NCBI RefSeq assembly: GCF_018138145.1
Contig: NZ_CP073104.1
Coordinates: 2,232,001 to 2,296,000 of the forward strand
Length of the DNA stretch: 64,000 bases
From: Pseudomonas sp. SCA2728.1_7
GTDB lineage: Bacteria; Pseudomonadota; Gammaproteobacteria; Pseudomonadales; Pseudomonadaceae
Direction: 5' to 3'
Positions 9,634 through 19,180 of this stretch are shown here, one piece after another (within the stretch, counting starts at the first letter, position 1; every line of letters starts with the position of its first letter). Under the pieces are notes generated by a model, which was not told the origin of the DNA, ran no database searches, and saw only the letters and a list, made by a program, of their open reading frames with translations. Made by a program: the position numbers and the translations under genes.

Positions 9634-9930
9634 CCCTCACCCCAGCCCTCTCCCGAGGGAGAGGGAGCCGACCGAGATGTCTCACCAGCTACATCGACCT
9701 GAAAGACCGAGTCGATTATGGATTAGATCAGGTCGGCGTAATTTTCTAATCTCCCACGGTCAGCCCCCTCTTCCCTTGGGCGAGGGAGCCGGCCGAGATG
9801 TCTGGCGCTATGCATCGACCCGAAAGATCGAGTCGATTATGGATTCTCCAAAGCAAGATCAGGTCGGCGTAACTCGCCAATCTCCCACGGTCAGTCCCCT
9901 CTCCCCCTGGGAGAGGGTTAGGGTGAGGGC
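9634..9930. repeat. CTCTCCC/GAGAGGG-bounded interspersed repeat cluster
   Basis: This occupies most of a 400-bp gene-free stretch between convergent genes. It consists of tandem copies of a unit bounded by CTCACCCCAGCCCTCTCCC and its reverse complement. Inside are the recurring words GCCGACCGAGATGTCT, CATCGACC(T/C)GAAAGA and GTCGATTATGGATT. Related clusters lie at 14.2, 35.4, 48.9 and 56.8 kb. No coding potential is supported. Confidence 0.8.
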
Positions 9931-9951
9931 AGCCTCAGGTTCACCACACAA

Positions 9952-11577
9952 TCAAACCGAAAACTTCGCCACCATGCTGTTCAAATCCACCGCCAACCGC
10001 GACAACTCCTGACTCGCCGCACTGGTCTGATTGGCCCCCGCCGAGGTCTGCATCGCCAGATCTCGAATGTTCATCAGATTGCGATCCACCTCGCGCGCCA
10101 CTGCCGCCTGCTCCTCCGAAGCACTGGCGATCACCAGATTGCGCTCGTTGATCAGCGTGAATGCCGAGGCGATCTCTTCAAGTGCAGTCCCGGCCGCCTT
10201 GGCCAACTCCAGTGTGGAACGCGCGCGCACATTACTCTGCTGCATCGAACTCACCGCCGAATCGGTGCCCTGCTGAATGCCGCCAATCATCTGCTCGATT
10301 TCCTGGGTCGATTGCTGCGTGCGATGCGCCAGTGCGCGCACCTCATCGGCCACCACCGCAAACCCGCGCCCGGCATCCCCGGCGCGCGCGGCTTCAATCG
10401 CAGCATTAAGCGCCAGCAAATTGGTCTGCTCGGCAATCGAACGAATCACATCCAGCACTTTGCTAATGCTGTAGACCTTCTGCGCCAGATCCTCCACCTG
10501 ACTCGCATTGGCCGTCACATCATCGGCCAGCGATTCGATGGACAACACCGTTTGATGCACCTGTTCACGGCCATGCTGGGCAATGCGATCGGATTCCCGC
10601 GAGGCTTCAGAAGTGGCCACTGCATTGCTTGCCACTTCCTCCACTGCGGCCGTCATCTGATTGACCGCCGTAGCCGCCTGTTCGATTTCCAGGCTCTGCT
10701 GGTGCAACCCGCGCGTGGCATCCTCCGTGACGCAACTCAGCTCTTCCGACGCCGAGGCCAATTGACTGGAGGACTCGGAGATTTGCCGAATCGTGTCGCG
10801 CAGGTTGTGCTGCATGCTCTTGAGCGCGTGCAGCAGTCGCGCCGGCTCGTCCTTGCCACTGATGCTGATATCGCCAGTCAGATCACCACCGGCCACCACC
10901 TCGGCGACACCCAGCGATTGCGCCAGCGGCAGCACGATGCTGCGCGTCAGCAGCAGGGCCAGGCCGATGGTAATCAGCGCAGTGCCACCGATCATCACGC
11001 CGACCCACACCCGCGAACTGGTAAACACCAGCCGCGCTGCTTCGGTGGCGAGATTGGCATTGTGTTTATTCAGCTCAACCAGTTCGCGTAAGAGCACTGC
11101 GATTTCATCGGCCAAGGGACTCATCTGACCATTGAGAATGGTCGCGGCCTCCTCGACCCGATCCTGTGCAGAGAGCTGCATGACCTGCGCCTGGAACTCC
11201 AGATACTGGTGCTCGGCAACCTTGAAGCGATCAAACAGCTTGCGCTCCTCGGGCAGTACGATCAGCACGTCATAACGCTGCTGCGCTTCACTGAGTACGC
11301 CACGCAGTTCGTTGAGCTTGGTGACATTCTGTTCAAGCGCCTGCGGATCGCGATTGAGCAACAGGCGCATGGTCAGCGCGCGCAGGCGCAGCATGTCCTG
11401 ACTCATCTCACCGACTGCCATCACACTCGGCAGCCAGTTGTTATCAACCTCGTCGGACTGCGCGCGCATGTTCGACATTTGCAATAAAGCGAACGCCCCA
11501 AGGGCAAATACCATCAGCGCCAGCAGGCCAAAACCGAGGCCGGCGCGCGGGGCAATATTGAGACTACGGATACTCAT
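9952..11577 (-). CDS. Methyl-accepting chemotaxis protein
   Basis: The ATG at 11577 follows a GGAAGGA ribosome site and gives 541 residues; the frame is open 34 codons further but without a good site. Order: membrane helix 14-34, a helical periplasmic sensor of about 150 residues (4HB type), a second helix near 188-212, HAMP, then the cytoplasmic signalling helix bundle. The hairpin tip [18 protein letters not shown] is intact, so it should couple to CheA/CheW. The ligand cannot be inferred. It is a single gene flanked by repeats on its 3' side. Confidence 0.93.
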   Translation of the reverse strand: MSIRSLNIAPRAGLGFGLLALMVFALGAFALLQMSNMRAQSDEVDNNWLPSVMAVGEMSQDMLRLRALTMRLLLNRDPQALEQNVTKLNELRGVLSEAQQRYDVLIVLPEERKLFDRFKVAEHQYLEFQAQVMQLSAQDRVEEAATILNGQMSPLADEIAVLLRELVELNKHNANLATEAARLVFTSSRVWVGVMIGGTALITIGLALLLTRSIVLPLAQSLGVAEVVAGGDLTGDISISGKDEPARLLHALKSMQHNLRDTIRQISESSSQLASASEELSCVTEDATRGLHQQSLEIEQAATAVNQMTAAVEEVASNAVATSEASRESDRIAQHGREQVHQTVLSIESLADDVTANASQVEDLAQKVYSISKVLDVIRSIAEQTNLLALNAAIEAARAGDAGRGFAVVADEVRALAHRTQQSTQEIEQMIGGIQQGTDSAVSSMQQSNVRARSTLELAKAAGTALEEIASAFTLINERNLVIASASEEQAAVAREVDRNLMNIRDLAMQTSAGANQTSAASQELSRLAVDLNSMVAKFSV

Positions 11578-11707
11578 TGCTCTGGTTCCTTCCAAAAGCG
11601 CTGCATCAACCCTGCAGCTGGTTGCTTTAGAAGGTATCGGCCCGGCGGAAAAATGCGTAAGACGAAAAGGCGATATCAAAAGGCCTTGATCCTTCGAACC
11701 GTTGGCA

Positions 11708-12739
11708 TTAACGATTCAGCGTAGTTTTCTCGGACTTGAGCACCGTTCGCGGCAAGATCGCCAGGAAGTTATCCCGAGCGACTTTTTTCGCAACGTCCTC
11801 GGGCAACGCATCGAGGAATGGCTTGAAGCTGTGCATTTCCTCACCGAGTTTGTTGAATCGCCCGACCACGTCTGAACCCAGCATGAAGCGCTCCGGGTAT
11901 TTCTCGACCAGCGCCAGCCATTCCGGGCGCGGTTTGCCCTGCTCGTCCAGCAGATACGGCGTGAGCATGCTCCATGACAAGTCGATGAACAGATTCGGAT
12001 ACGCCTCAAGCATGCGCGTCAGCGTGGGCAACAGGAAAGTCAGCTGGGTCTGATGCCGATGGATTTCAGCGCTGGTGCCGGCGTGCGCCCAGATAAAACG
12101 CGTATGCGGGTGATTACGCAGCGGTTCTTCGATTTCCTTCAGGTACAGCGGATTTTTCTCACGCTTGGAGGTGATGTTGGAATGCAGCAACACCGGCAGA
12201 TCATTCTCGGCGGCCAGATGGTAGATCTTTTTCATCGCTTCGTTGTTGGCGCGCGGCGTGTCGCCGGACGTCAGCGCCGTGAGATCGTCATGACGGGTAA
12301 ACACTTCGCCGATGCCCTGCCACAGTCCCGGGTACAGATCGAGCATGCGCTGGATGTGTGCGGCGGAGTTCTTGTCGTTGGGGTTGAAGCCGGAAAGAAA
12401 CGGATGAAAGTACGGGCGTTGTTCTGCGCTCAGCTTTTGCACCGCATCGGCAACAATCACGTCGGTCGCGCTATACCAGTAAGCATCAGCGTCATCCCCG
12501 GCGTAATAGCGCGGGCGCTTGGGTTCATCCTCATGCCACTTCTTGGCGACCGGAATGCCAGAAATCATCACATGCTCGACGGACCCGTCCTTCATCGCCG
12601 TCAGCAGTTTCGCCATACCTGCACTTTCCTGGAAAAAATCCACGTAATGCAGGTGTGCATCGCTGTAGGTGTATTCGCGGGCGCTGACGTTGCCGGCAAA
12701 TACCAACAAACAGGCAAGACTCAAACGATACAGGGACAC
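11708..12739 (-). CDS. Exported amidohydrolase (TIM-barrel metal hydrolase)
   Basis: I choose the GTG at 12739, which has GGAG seven bases upstream and starts directly with a signal peptide ending NVSA (343 residues). An ATG at 12763 would add eight residues but has a poor ribosome site. [10 protein letters not shown] gives the HxH metal motif of amidohydrolase family 2. LLHSN and FIWAHAG supply further barrel histidines, and LGSDVVGRF gives the C-terminal Asp. The protein is probably periplasmic. The substrate is unknown. It is a single gene between the chemoreceptor and osmC. Confidence 0.78.
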   Translation of the reverse strand: MSLYRLSLACLLVFAGNVSAREYTYSDAHLHYVDFFQESAGMAKLLTAMKDGSVEHVMISGIPVAKKWHEDEPKRPRYYAGDDADAYWYSATDVIVADAVQKLSAEQRPYFHPFLSGFNPNDKNSAAHIQRMLDLYPGLWQGIGEVFTRHDDLTALTSGDTPRANNEAMKKIYHLAAENDLPVLLHSNITSKREKNPLYLKEIEEPLRNHPHTRFIWAHAGTSAEIHRHQTQLTFLLPTLTRMLEAYPNLFIDLSWSMLTPYLLDEQGKPRPEWLALVEKYPERFMLGSDVVGRFNKLGEEMHSFKPFLDALPEDVAKKVARDNFLAILPRTVLKSEKTTLNR

Positions 12740-12892
12740 AAGTAATCTCCAGGAAGTAGGCATAGCCTAGACCGCGCCCTGACGACAAGGGTTCATCCCG
12801 CAGGAAAGTGGAACGCGTACCGGTGGGAATGCTCTATAACTGCAAGGTCTTTTTTGATCGAAGCGACTTTTCCTACTGCCAGTGAGGTTCCC

Positions 12893-13309
12893 ATGACCGT
12901 TACCGTCAATACCGTCTCCGCTGAAGGTTTTCGTCACACCGTACAGATTGATGATCACGAATTGTTTGCCGATGTGCCGAAGTCGGCCGGCGGCGAAGGC
13001 TCGGCACCCGAGCCGCATGATTATTTCGATGCGGCCCTCGGCGCCTGCAAAGCCCTGACCCTGAAGATGTACGCGAAGAAGAAAGACATCCCGCTGACCG
13101 GTGTCGGTGTTGACGTCAAACGCGACAACAGCGAAGAGCAGAAAGGCAAATACGTGCTGCACGTCACCCTCACCCTGAAAGGCGTGCTCACCGACGCCCA
13201 GCGCGAGGAACTGCTCCGCGTCGCCGACCGCTGCCCGATCCACAAGCTGATGACCACCAGCGAAGTGACGATCGAAACCCACGCCCCGCAAGGCTTCGAT
13301 AGCCAGTAA
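12893..13309 (+). CDS. OsmC family peroxiredoxin-like protein
   Basis: The ATG at 12893 with GAGG upstream gives 138 residues, the usual size; an in-frame start at 12854 would add a non-conserved tail. The OsmC fold is marked by PHDYFDAALGACKALTLKMYA (first Cys) and ADRCPIHKLM (second Cys), the pair that reduces organic hydroperoxides. The LGACKA signature places it nearer the YhfA branch than OsmC/Ohr proper. It is followed by the pirin gene on the same strand. Confidence 0.88.
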   Translation: MTVTVNTVSAEGFRHTVQIDDHELFADVPKSAGGEGSAPEPHDYFDAALGACKALTLKMYAKKKDIPLTGVGVDVKRDNSEEQKGKYVLHVTLTLKGVLTDAQREELLRVADRCPIHKLMTTSEVTIETHAPQGFDSQ

Positions 13310-13370
13310 TCCTCCTGATGCCAGCGGCGGGTTATGCTTCTGGCATCACCCGCTCAGCCTGGAATGCACC

Positions 13371-14237
13371 ATGGACACGCAACCTCTGATCATTCGCCCG
13401 CGCGCCGAAGACGTCGAAGGCCAGCCGATTCTGCGCCCGCTGCCGTCAGCCAAATGCCGCAGCGTCGGGCCTTTCGTGTTTTTTGATCACATGCTCGAGA
13501 CGGTTTATCCGACGGGCAAAGGCATGAACATCCGACAGCACCCGCACATCGGTCTGTCGACACTCACCTATTTGTTTGAAGGCCAACTCCTGCACAAGGA
13601 CAGCCTTGGCTCGGACCAGGTGGTCAGCGCTGGAGATGTCAGCTGGATGACCGCCGGCAGCGCGATTGCACACGTCGAGCGCACGCCGGAACCGTTGTGG
13701 GACCAGAGCTTCACCATGCACGGCTTGCAGATCTGGCTGGCCTCGCCCAAGGATCATGAACAAGGTCCCGGGCATTACAGCCATCACCCGGCGGCGACAC
13801 TGCCGGTCAGCGATAACCTCGGCGTACAGATTCGCATGATTGCCGGGTCAGGCTTTTGCCTGGAATCGCCGGTGCCGGTGCTTTCTCCTACGTTGTATGC
13901 CGAAGTGCAGATGCAAACCGCGACCACCCTGCTGATCCCGACCGAGCATGAAGAACGGGCGGTGTATGTGTTGAGTGGGGATGCGCAGTTGAATGGCCAA
14001 GCGATTGAGCCACATGCGTTGGTGGTGTTGCCGGCTGGGGAAGAGATGAGCCTGTTTGCCGAAAGCGATGTGCACGCGGTGGTGTTTGGCGGCGCGCCAT
14101 TGGACGGGCCTCGGCGGATCAACTGGAATTTTGTGGCGAGCGACCCGGCGGCAATTGATGAGGCGCGGCGCAAATGGGCGGCCGGGGAATGGCCGACGGT
14201 ACCGGGGGAAGTCGAACGGATTGAATTACCAGGTTAA
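13371..14237 (+). CDS. Pirin family protein
   Basis: A 288-residue double-cupin protein. The N-terminal pirin motif is complete: HPHIGLSTLTYLFEG (residues 49-63) with a further metal-binding His-Glu in AIAHVERTPE near 100. Bacterial pirins bind iron; some act as quercetin dioxygenases, others as regulators, and the sequence does not decide between them. It lies 61 bp after osmC and may be co-transcribed. The last third uses G-ending and T-ending codons more than its neighbours, a mild local shift only. Confidence 0.88.
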   Translation: MDTQPLIIRPRAEDVEGQPILRPLPSAKCRSVGPFVFFDHMLETVYPTGKGMNIRQHPHIGLSTLTYLFEGQLLHKDSLGSDQVVSAGDVSWMTAGSAIAHVERTPEPLWDQSFTMHGLQIWLASPKDHEQGPGHYSHHPAATLPVSDNLGVQIRMIAGSGFCLESPVPVLSPTLYAEVQMQTATTLLIPTEHEERAVYVLSGDAQLNGQAIEPHALVVLPAGEEMSLFAESDVHAVVFGGAPLDGPRRINWNFVASDPAAIDEARRKWAAGEWPTVPGEVERIELPG

Positions 14238-14243
14238 GCCTTT

Positions 14244-14579
14244 ACCCTCACCCCAGCCCTCTCCCAGAGGGAGAGGGAGCCGACCGAGATGTCTTGCGTC
14301 ATACATCGACCTGAAAAATCTTGGCGATTATGGATTCACCAAGACACCCTCAGGTCGACGCGTTGGTTGAGCACCCACCATCAGTACCCTCACCCCAGCC
14401 CTCTCCCAGAGGGAGAGGGAGCCGACCGAGATGTCTCAGGTTATACGCTGACCTGAAAAGTCTTGGCGACTATGGATTCAGCACAGCCCTTTCAAGTCGG
14501 CGTAACTCCCAAGCATCCCCCATTCAGTCCCCTCTCCCTCCGGGCGGTCCGACGTTTCGGGAGGGTTAGGGTGAGGGGC
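14244..14579. repeat. CTCTCCC/GAGAGGG-bounded interspersed repeat cluster
   Basis: This fills the 358-bp gap between the convergent pirin and dienelactone hydrolase genes. Two near-identical units of about 150 bp begin CTCACCCCAGCCCTCTCCC, continue AGCCGACCGAGATGTCT, then a CTGAAAA(A/G)TCTTGGCGA word and TATGGATTCA. The array closes with GAGGGTTAGGGTGAGGGG. It is the same family as at 9.6 kb. Confidence 0.8.
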
Positions 14580-14595
14580 TTTTGCTTTTCAGGCT

Positions 14596-15324
14596 TTAGC
14601 CCTTGAACACTTCATCCAGCAAATCATGCATCGATTTGAACGCGCGCTTGGCGGTCTTCGCGTCGTACATCATCTTGCCCGGCACATTGGCATGCGGATC
14701 GGTAAACGAATGCACCGCGCCGCCATAGCTGAGCAACTGCCAATCGACCTTCGCTGCATTCATCTCGTCTTCAAACGCCGGCAACTGCTCTTTCGGCACC
14801 AATGGATCGGCAGCACCGTGCAGCACCAGCACCGAGCCCTTGATGTTCTGCGCATCCGCTGGGTTCGGCGAATCCAGCGTACCGTGGAACGACACCGCTG
14901 CCTTCACTGGCGCCCCCGTGCGGGCCAGATCCAGCGCACAGCAACCGCCAAAGCAGAAACCGAACACTGCCAGTTTCGACGTATCAACCGCCGCCTCACC
15001 CTGCTTCTGCAACTGCTCGAACGCCGCTTGCATACGCGTGCGCAGCAACGCACGGTCGTCCTTCAACGGCATCATCGCCGCGCCAGCCTGATCGGCGTTC
15101 TGTGGACGCACAGCCTGACCGTAAACGTCAGCAATCAACACCACGTAGCCCTTGGCCGCCACCGACTTGGCGATTTCTTCGGCTCCGGCGCTGACGCCCA
15201 TCCAGTTCGGCGCCATCAACAAACCCGGACGCGCGCCTTTTTGCTCGGCGTCGAACGCCAAGCGACCTTCATAGGGCTGGCCGTCAATCTGATAGACCAC
15301 GGAACGTACAGTGACTTGGCTCAT
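14596..15324 (-). CDS. Dienelactone hydrolase family protein
   Basis: A 242-residue alpha/beta hydrolase of the DLH family. The nucleophile is Cys124 in GFCFGG. The acid is in LHGAADPLVP and the catalytic His is in GGAVHSFTD, so the Cys-Asp-His triad is intact. Family members hydrolyse dienelactone or other esters in the cytoplasm. No aromatic-degradation genes are nearby, so the natural substrate is open. The ATG follows AGGAGTCAGAA. The gene is the first on the minus strand after the htpG terminator. Confidence 0.88.
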   Translation of the reverse strand: MSQVTVRSVVYQIDGQPYEGRLAFDAEQKGARPGLLMAPNWMGVSAGAEEIAKSVAAKGYVVLIADVYGQAVRPQNADQAGAAMMPLKDDRALLRTRMQAAFEQLQKQGEAAVDTSKLAVFGFCFGGCCALDLARTGAPVKAAVSFHGTLDSPNPADAQNIKGSVLVLHGAADPLVPKEQLPAFEDEMNAAKVDWQLLSYGGAVHSFTDPHANVPGKMMYDAKTAKRAFKSMHDLLDEVFKG

Positions 15325-15354
15325 TTCTGACTCCTGATTGGTTAAACACCAGAA

Positions 15355-15381
15355 TGAAAAAACCCGCCGAAGCGGGTTTTT
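15355..15381 (-). terminator. Rho-independent terminator of htpG
   Basis: AACCCGC / GCGGGTT stem with a TTCG loop on the minus strand, followed by a run of T. It sits 12 bp after the htpG stop; the mirror T-run on the plus strand makes it able to work both ways. Confidence 0.88.
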
Positions 15382-15392
15382 CTACGACTTGA

Positions 15393-17297
15393 TTAAACCG
15401 ACAGTTCAACCAGCAGCTTGTTCAGGCGGCGCACATACGCGGCCGGGTCTTTCAAGCTATCGCCGGCAGCCAGAGCAGCCTGATCAAAGAGGATGTGCGA
15501 CAGGTCGCCAAAACGCTCTTCGCTCTGCTCGCCATCGAGTTTCTCGATCAGCGGGTGGCTTGGGTTGAATTCGAAGATCGGCTTCGAATCCGGAACCTTC
15601 TGCCCGCTGGCTTCGAGGATCTGACGCATTTGCAGACCCAGATCCTGCTCGCCGATAGCCAGGATGGCCGGCGAATCGGTCAGACGATGCGATACGCGGA
15701 CTTCAGCCACGGAATCGCCCAGTGCGGTTTTCAGACGCTCAACCAGACCTTCTTTGGACTTGGCGACTTCTTCTGCGGCTTTCTTGTCCTCTTCCGAGTC
15801 CAGATTGCCCAGATCGAGATCACCACGTGCCACGTCGACAAACGTCTTGCCGTCGAACTCGCTGAGGTAGCTCATCAGCCACTCGTCGATGCGGTCGGTC
15901 AGCAGCAGCACTTCGATGCCTTTCTTGCGGAAGACTTCCAGGTGCGGGCTGTTCTTGACCTGCGCGTAGGTTTCGCCGGTGAGGTAGTAGATCTTGTCCT
16001 GACCTTCCTTGGCGCGTGCCAGGTAGTCGGCCAGACCAACGATCTGCTCGCCTTCGTCGCCATTGGTCGATGCGAAACGCAGCAGACCGGCAATTTTCTC
16101 TTTGTTGGCGAAGTCTTCGGCCGGGCCTTCTTTCATGACCTGACCGAAGTTCTTCCAGAAGCCTTTGTATTGCTCAGGCTCGTTCTTCGCCAGTTTTTCC
16201 AGCATGTCGAGCACGCGCTTGGTCAGCGCAGTCTTCATCGAATCGATGATCGGGTCTTTCTGCAGGATCTCGCGCGACACGTTCAGCGACAGGTCGTTGG
16301 AATCGACTACGCCTTTGATGAAGCGCAGGTACAGCGGCAGGAACGACTCGGCCTGATCCATGACGAACACGCGTTGCACGTACAGCTTCAGACCTTTCGG
16401 CGCTTCACGCTGGTACAGGTCGAACGGCGCGCGGGCCGGCACGTACAGCAGCGAGCTGTATTCGAGCTTGCCTTCGACTTTGTTGTGGCTCCAGGCCAGC
16501 GGGTTTTCAAAGTCGTGAGCGATGTGCTTGTAGAACTCCTGGTATTCCTCGTCCTTCACTTCAGTGCGCGGACGGGTCCACAGGGCACTGGCGCGGTTGA
16601 CGGTTTCCCACTCAACGGCCGGAGCCTCTTCGCCTTCGGCAGCTGCAGCTTCTTTCGGCAGCTCGATCGGCAAAGCGATGTGGTCGGAGTACTTCTTGAT
16701 GATGTTGCGCAGACGCCAGCCATCAGCAAACTCGTCTTCTGCAGCTTTCAGGTGCAGAACGATGCGGGTGCCGCGCTCCGGTTTGTCGATGGTGGCGACT
16801 TCGAACTCGCCCTCGCCTTTCGACGACCAGTGCACGCCTTCGCTGGCCGGGGTGCCGGCGCGACGGGAGTACACGTCAACCTGGTCGGCAACGATGAAGG
16901 CGGAGTAAAAGCCGACACCGAACTGGCCGATCAGGTGCGAATCTTTCTTCTGATCGCCCGAGAGGTTCTTCATGAAATCAGCGGTGCCGGATTTGGCGAT
17001 GGTCCCCAGGTGGGTGATCACATCGTCACGGTTCATGCCGATACCGTTGTCTTCGAGGGTGACGGTCTTGGCGTCCTTGTCGAAGCTCACACGGATTTTC
17101 AGATCAGCGCCACCTTCGAGCAACTCTGGCTTGGCCAGGGCTTCGAAGCGCAGCTTGTCGACAGCGTCAGAGGCGTTCGAGATCAATTCGCGAAGGAAAA
17201 TTTCCTTGTTGGAATACAGCGAATGGATCATGAGGTGCAGCAGCTGCTTTACCTCGGTCTGGAAGCCCAGGGTTTCCTTTTGAGTTTCCACACTCAT
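15393..17297 (-). CDS. htpG: Chaperone HtpG (Hsp90)
   Basis: A 634-residue bacterial Hsp90, full length, starting [13 protein letters not shown] at the ATG 17297 (GGAG ten bases upstream; two codons further up an ATG and a TTG are in frame). The N-terminal ATPase has [12 protein letters not shown] with the catalytic Glu, the EDNGIGM box and the [11 protein letters not shown] lid glycines. The middle domain (230-500) and C-terminal dimer domain follow. It is a cytoplasmic ATP-dependent chaperone. A heat-shock-type promoter is visible at 17365-17392. Confidence 0.97.
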   Translation of the reverse strand: MSVETQKETLGFQTEVKQLLHLMIHSLYSNKEIFLRELISNASDAVDKLRFEALAKPELLEGGADLKIRVSFDKDAKTVTLEDNGIGMNRDDVITHLGTIAKSGTADFMKNLSGDQKKDSHLIGQFGVGFYSAFIVADQVDVYSRRAGTPASEGVHWSSKGEGEFEVATIDKPERGTRIVLHLKAAEDEFADGWRLRNIIKKYSDHIALPIELPKEAAAAEGEEAPAVEWETVNRASALWTRPRTEVKDEEYQEFYKHIAHDFENPLAWSHNKVEGKLEYSSLLYVPARAPFDLYQREAPKGLKLYVQRVFVMDQAESFLPLYLRFIKGVVDSNDLSLNVSREILQKDPIIDSMKTALTKRVLDMLEKLAKNEPEQYKGFWKNFGQVMKEGPAEDFANKEKIAGLLRFASTNGDEGEQIVGLADYLARAKEGQDKIYYLTGETYAQVKNSPHLEVFRKKGIEVLLLTDRIDEWLMSYLSEFDGKTFVDVARGDLDLGNLDSEEDKKAAEEVAKSKEGLVERLKTALGDSVAEVRVSHRLTDSPAILAIGEQDLGLQMRQILEASGQKVPDSKPIFEFNPSHPLIEKLDGEQSEERFGDLSHILFDQAALAAGDSLKDPAAYVRRLNKLLVELSV

Positions 17298-17364
17298 GGT
17301 CATCAAACTCCAATCAGATGGCAGTGGCCGCGACCCGAAATGGTCGGCGGCGGGTTGTCTTGTG

Positions 17365-17392
17365 AGTTTGGGGCGCTGTTCAGGATTTCAAG
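17365..17392 (-). promoter_or_regulatory. Candidate sigma32 promoter of htpG
   Basis: On the minus strand CTTGAAA (17392-17386) is followed after 12 bp by CCCCAAACT (17373-17365), close to the sigma32 consensus CTTGAAA - CCCCATNT. It would start RNA about 60 nt before the htpG ATG. The -35 box overlaps the last codons of the upstream thioesterase gene. Confidence 0.6.
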
Positions 17393-17832
17393 GGCTCATC
17401 GATTTTGAAGTGTGCACGCGCGGTGGCAATCGGTTCGCTTTCGGTACTTTGCCAGGCCGTGATCGCGACGTTGGCGACGCGCCGGCCCTGGCGGCAGACC
17501 TGACACGTGGCCCAGGTGTCGCGAAACTGCCCGGCGCGCAGGTAATCAAGGGAGAAATCGATGATCTTCGGCACGCCCGGGGTCTCGGTGAAAATCAACA
17601 AATGCAGCGCGGCTGCCAACTCCATGAACCCGGCAATCACCCCACCGTGAATCGCCGGCAATAAAGGGTTACCAATGTTGTCCTTGTTCGCCGGCAGCTT
17701 GAACAGCAATTCATCGCCGACACGTGAGCATTCGATGCCGATCAGCCCGGCGTAGGGAATCAACTGCAACAGCGGCGCGTAGTCGCCCTCAGCGTGAGCC
17801 TGCTGCAACTGCTGTTTCAGATCATCGCTCAT
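17380..17832 (-). CDS. PaaI-type hotdog thioesterase
   Basis: A 150-residue single hotdog domain of the PaaI/4HBT group. [17 protein letters not shown] carries the family's HGG motif on the central helix, and [12 protein letters not shown] is the strand that follows. Such enzymes hydrolyse acyl- or aryl-CoA thioesters as oligomers in the cytoplasm. It overlaps the upstream, similar gene by four bases (ATGA), so they are translated together, perhaps as a hetero-oligomer. Its 3' end holds the htpG promoter. Confidence 0.85.
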   Translation of the reverse strand: MSDDLKQQLQQAHAEGDYAPLLQLIPYAGLIGIECSRVGDELLFKLPANKDNIGNPLLPAIHGGVIAGFMELAAALHLLIFTETPGVPKIIDFSLDYLRAGQFRDTWATCQVCRQGRRVANVAITAWQSTESEPIATARAHFKIDEPLKS

Positions 17833-18305
17833 TGCCCTGCTCCCTTGATCGCGCCGCCGAAGCCTTTGGTGCCTTTAAGGCCCTTGCCCATGCGCATGAA
17901 CGTACCGACGACGTGGGCGATGGGTTGTTCGGGATCGTCCTGATAGGCGAAACCACGAGCGAAGATCACATCGGTGGTTACCCGGTAGCACTGGGCGAAG
18001 CCATAGACGTCTTTGTTCGGTTCGGCGGCGTGCATATAGTCAATGCGCAAATCGAGGGTCGGGCAGACTTCGAATTCCGGCAACACACAGAGCGTCGACA
18101 TCCCGCAAGCGGTGTCCATTAACGAGGTAATTGCGCCACCATGAATGACCCCGGTCTGCGGATTACCGACGATTTGCGGGCTATAAGGCAGGATCACCGT
18201 GAGCCCTTCGCTGGAGGCTTCATGTACTCGCAAACCAAGTACCTGGCAGTGTCTTAACGCTGAAAGAAATCGCGTCGCGCGCTCAAAAACGGGGTTTTCA
18301 GCCAT
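17829..18305 (-). CDS. PaaI-type hotdog thioesterase
   Basis: The ATG at 18305 begins MAENPVFERATRF (158 residues); the longer frame to 18356 has no supporting site. The hotdog core carries VIHGGAITSLMDTACG, with the Asp that is usual in PaaI-type enzymes, and LDLRIDYMHAA. It is the first gene of a two-gene unit with 17380-17832. The paralogue lacks the Asp in the equivalent helix ([11 protein letters not shown] has Glu), so the two may differ in activity or substrate. Confidence 0.85.
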   Translation of the reverse strand: MAENPVFERATRFLSALRHCQVLGLRVHEASSEGLTVILPYSPQIVGNPQTGVIHGGAITSLMDTACGMSTLCVLPEFEVCPTLDLRIDYMHAAEPNKDVYGFAQCYRVTTDVIFARGFAYQDDPEQPIAHVVGTFMRMGKGLKGTKGFGGAIKGAGQ

Positions 18306-18463
18306 ATGATAATTACTCTCGTTAAAGCCATTGGCCAGTAGTAGCGAACAGACCAAAAGTTCCGTAGCAAAACAAACTTATATATCTGAAACAAATGAGG
18401 AACTTAACCTGTAGCGCCAAGCTCTTAAGGCCAGTAGTTATTTTCCATAAGGAGAAACACCCC

Positions 18464-18700
18464 ATGCGTAAGACTTTAGCTATTGCCTTGATGTTGACCG
18501 CTTCCCTCGGTCTCGCTGCCTGCGATAAAAAATCCGAGGACAAAGCTCAAGATGCCAACCAACATGCTGAACAAGCTCAGCAAGACATGAACAAAGCTCA
18601 GGATAAAGTGAACGACGCTGCGAAAGAAAACGCCGAAGCTGCCAAAGCTCAGGCTGAATCGAACGCTGCCGCGCAAGAAGAAGCTGCCAAGAAGCAATAA
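18464..18700 (+). CDS. Small Ala/Lys/Gln-rich lipoprotein
   Basis: The ATG at 18464 has a perfect AAGGAGA site and gives 78 residues. Lipobox LAAC places the modified Cys at residue 20. The mature part is a low-complexity helix of repeated A-Q/K/E steps (QAQQDMNKAQDKVND), probably one long amphipathic helix or coiled coil. It resembles small envelope lipoproteins of the Lpp/YgdI-like size class, but I cannot assign a family. It is a stand-alone gene with its own terminator. Confidence 0.78.
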   Translation: MRKTLAIALMLTASLGLAACDKKSEDKAQDANQHAEQAQQDMNKAQDKVNDAAKENAEAAKAQAESNAAAQEEAAKKQ

Positions 18701-18724
18701 TTCGCTTTTTGCTGCAGAAAAAAG

Positions 18725-18752
18725 AAAACCCGCCAAGTGCGGGTTTTCTTTT
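18725..18752 (+). terminator. Rho-independent terminator of the small lipoprotein gene
   Basis: AAAACCCGC / GCGGGTTTT stem with a CAAGT loop and trailing TCTTTT, 25 bp after the stop. The flanking A-run makes it possibly bidirectional, serving the convergent MAPEG gene too. Confidence 0.88.
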
Positions 18753-18778
18753 GCCTGTCATTTAGTGCCAGGCTCGCC

Positions 18779-19180
18779 TTAGAGCAGGACAGTTCTAAAA
18801 GTCGGACTAATCATCAGTAACAGCGAGCACAGTACGCCAACTACCCAAACCAGGCTGCGCAGCTTGGGCTGGTCGGCCAGATAGAGCCACAAGTAGAGGA
18901 TTCGCGCGATAACAAAAACGATTGCCAATGTATCGATCAGCCATCCTGCCGTTTGCGTGGTGTGCGCCATCAACACACCGACCGCAAACAACATGAACGC
19001 TTCAATCGTATTCTGATGCGCCGCCAGCGCCCGTGCGCCGTAGCCGGTCAGTTGCGCTTGTTGCTGGCGCGGCAAGTGGTTGTTGTAACCGCCCTGCTCT
19101 TTCATCGCCTTGCCCACCGGCATACGCGCGATGTAAATCAACAACGCAGTGATAAACACACACCAGAACGGAATACTCAT
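18779..19180 (-). CDS. MAPEG family membrane protein
   Basis: The ATG at 19180 gives 133 residues with four membrane helices (about 3-22, 55-75, 80-100 and 110-130). KEQGGYNNHLPRQQQAQL and GARALAAHQNTIEAFMLFA match the MAPEG fold (membrane-associated eicosanoid/glutathione metabolism), whose bacterial members are mostly uncharacterised. The start codon overlaps the stop of the DUF599 gene (TGATG), so translation is coupled. Confidence 0.82.
   Translation of the reverse strand: MSIPFWCVFITALLIYIARMPVGKAMKEQGGYNNHLPRQQQAQLTGYGARALAAHQNTIEAFMLFAVGVLMAHTTQTAGWLIDTLAIVFVIARILYLWLYLADQPKLRSLVWVVGVLCSLLLMISPTFRTVLL

Noticed and set aside
9581-10012. An open frame across the repeats at 9.6-10.0 kb
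   Set aside because: It consists of interspersed repeat sequence and the antisense end of the chemoreceptor gene.
14244-14579. Regularly spaced repeats that might be a CRISPR array
   Set aside because: The units are long, inverted and imperfect, the spacing is irregular, and there are no cas genes.
15495-17408. A 637-residue open frame antisense to htpG
   Set aside because: It is the mirror of a highly conserved chaperone gene in G+C-rich DNA; it has no ribosome site, domain or motif.
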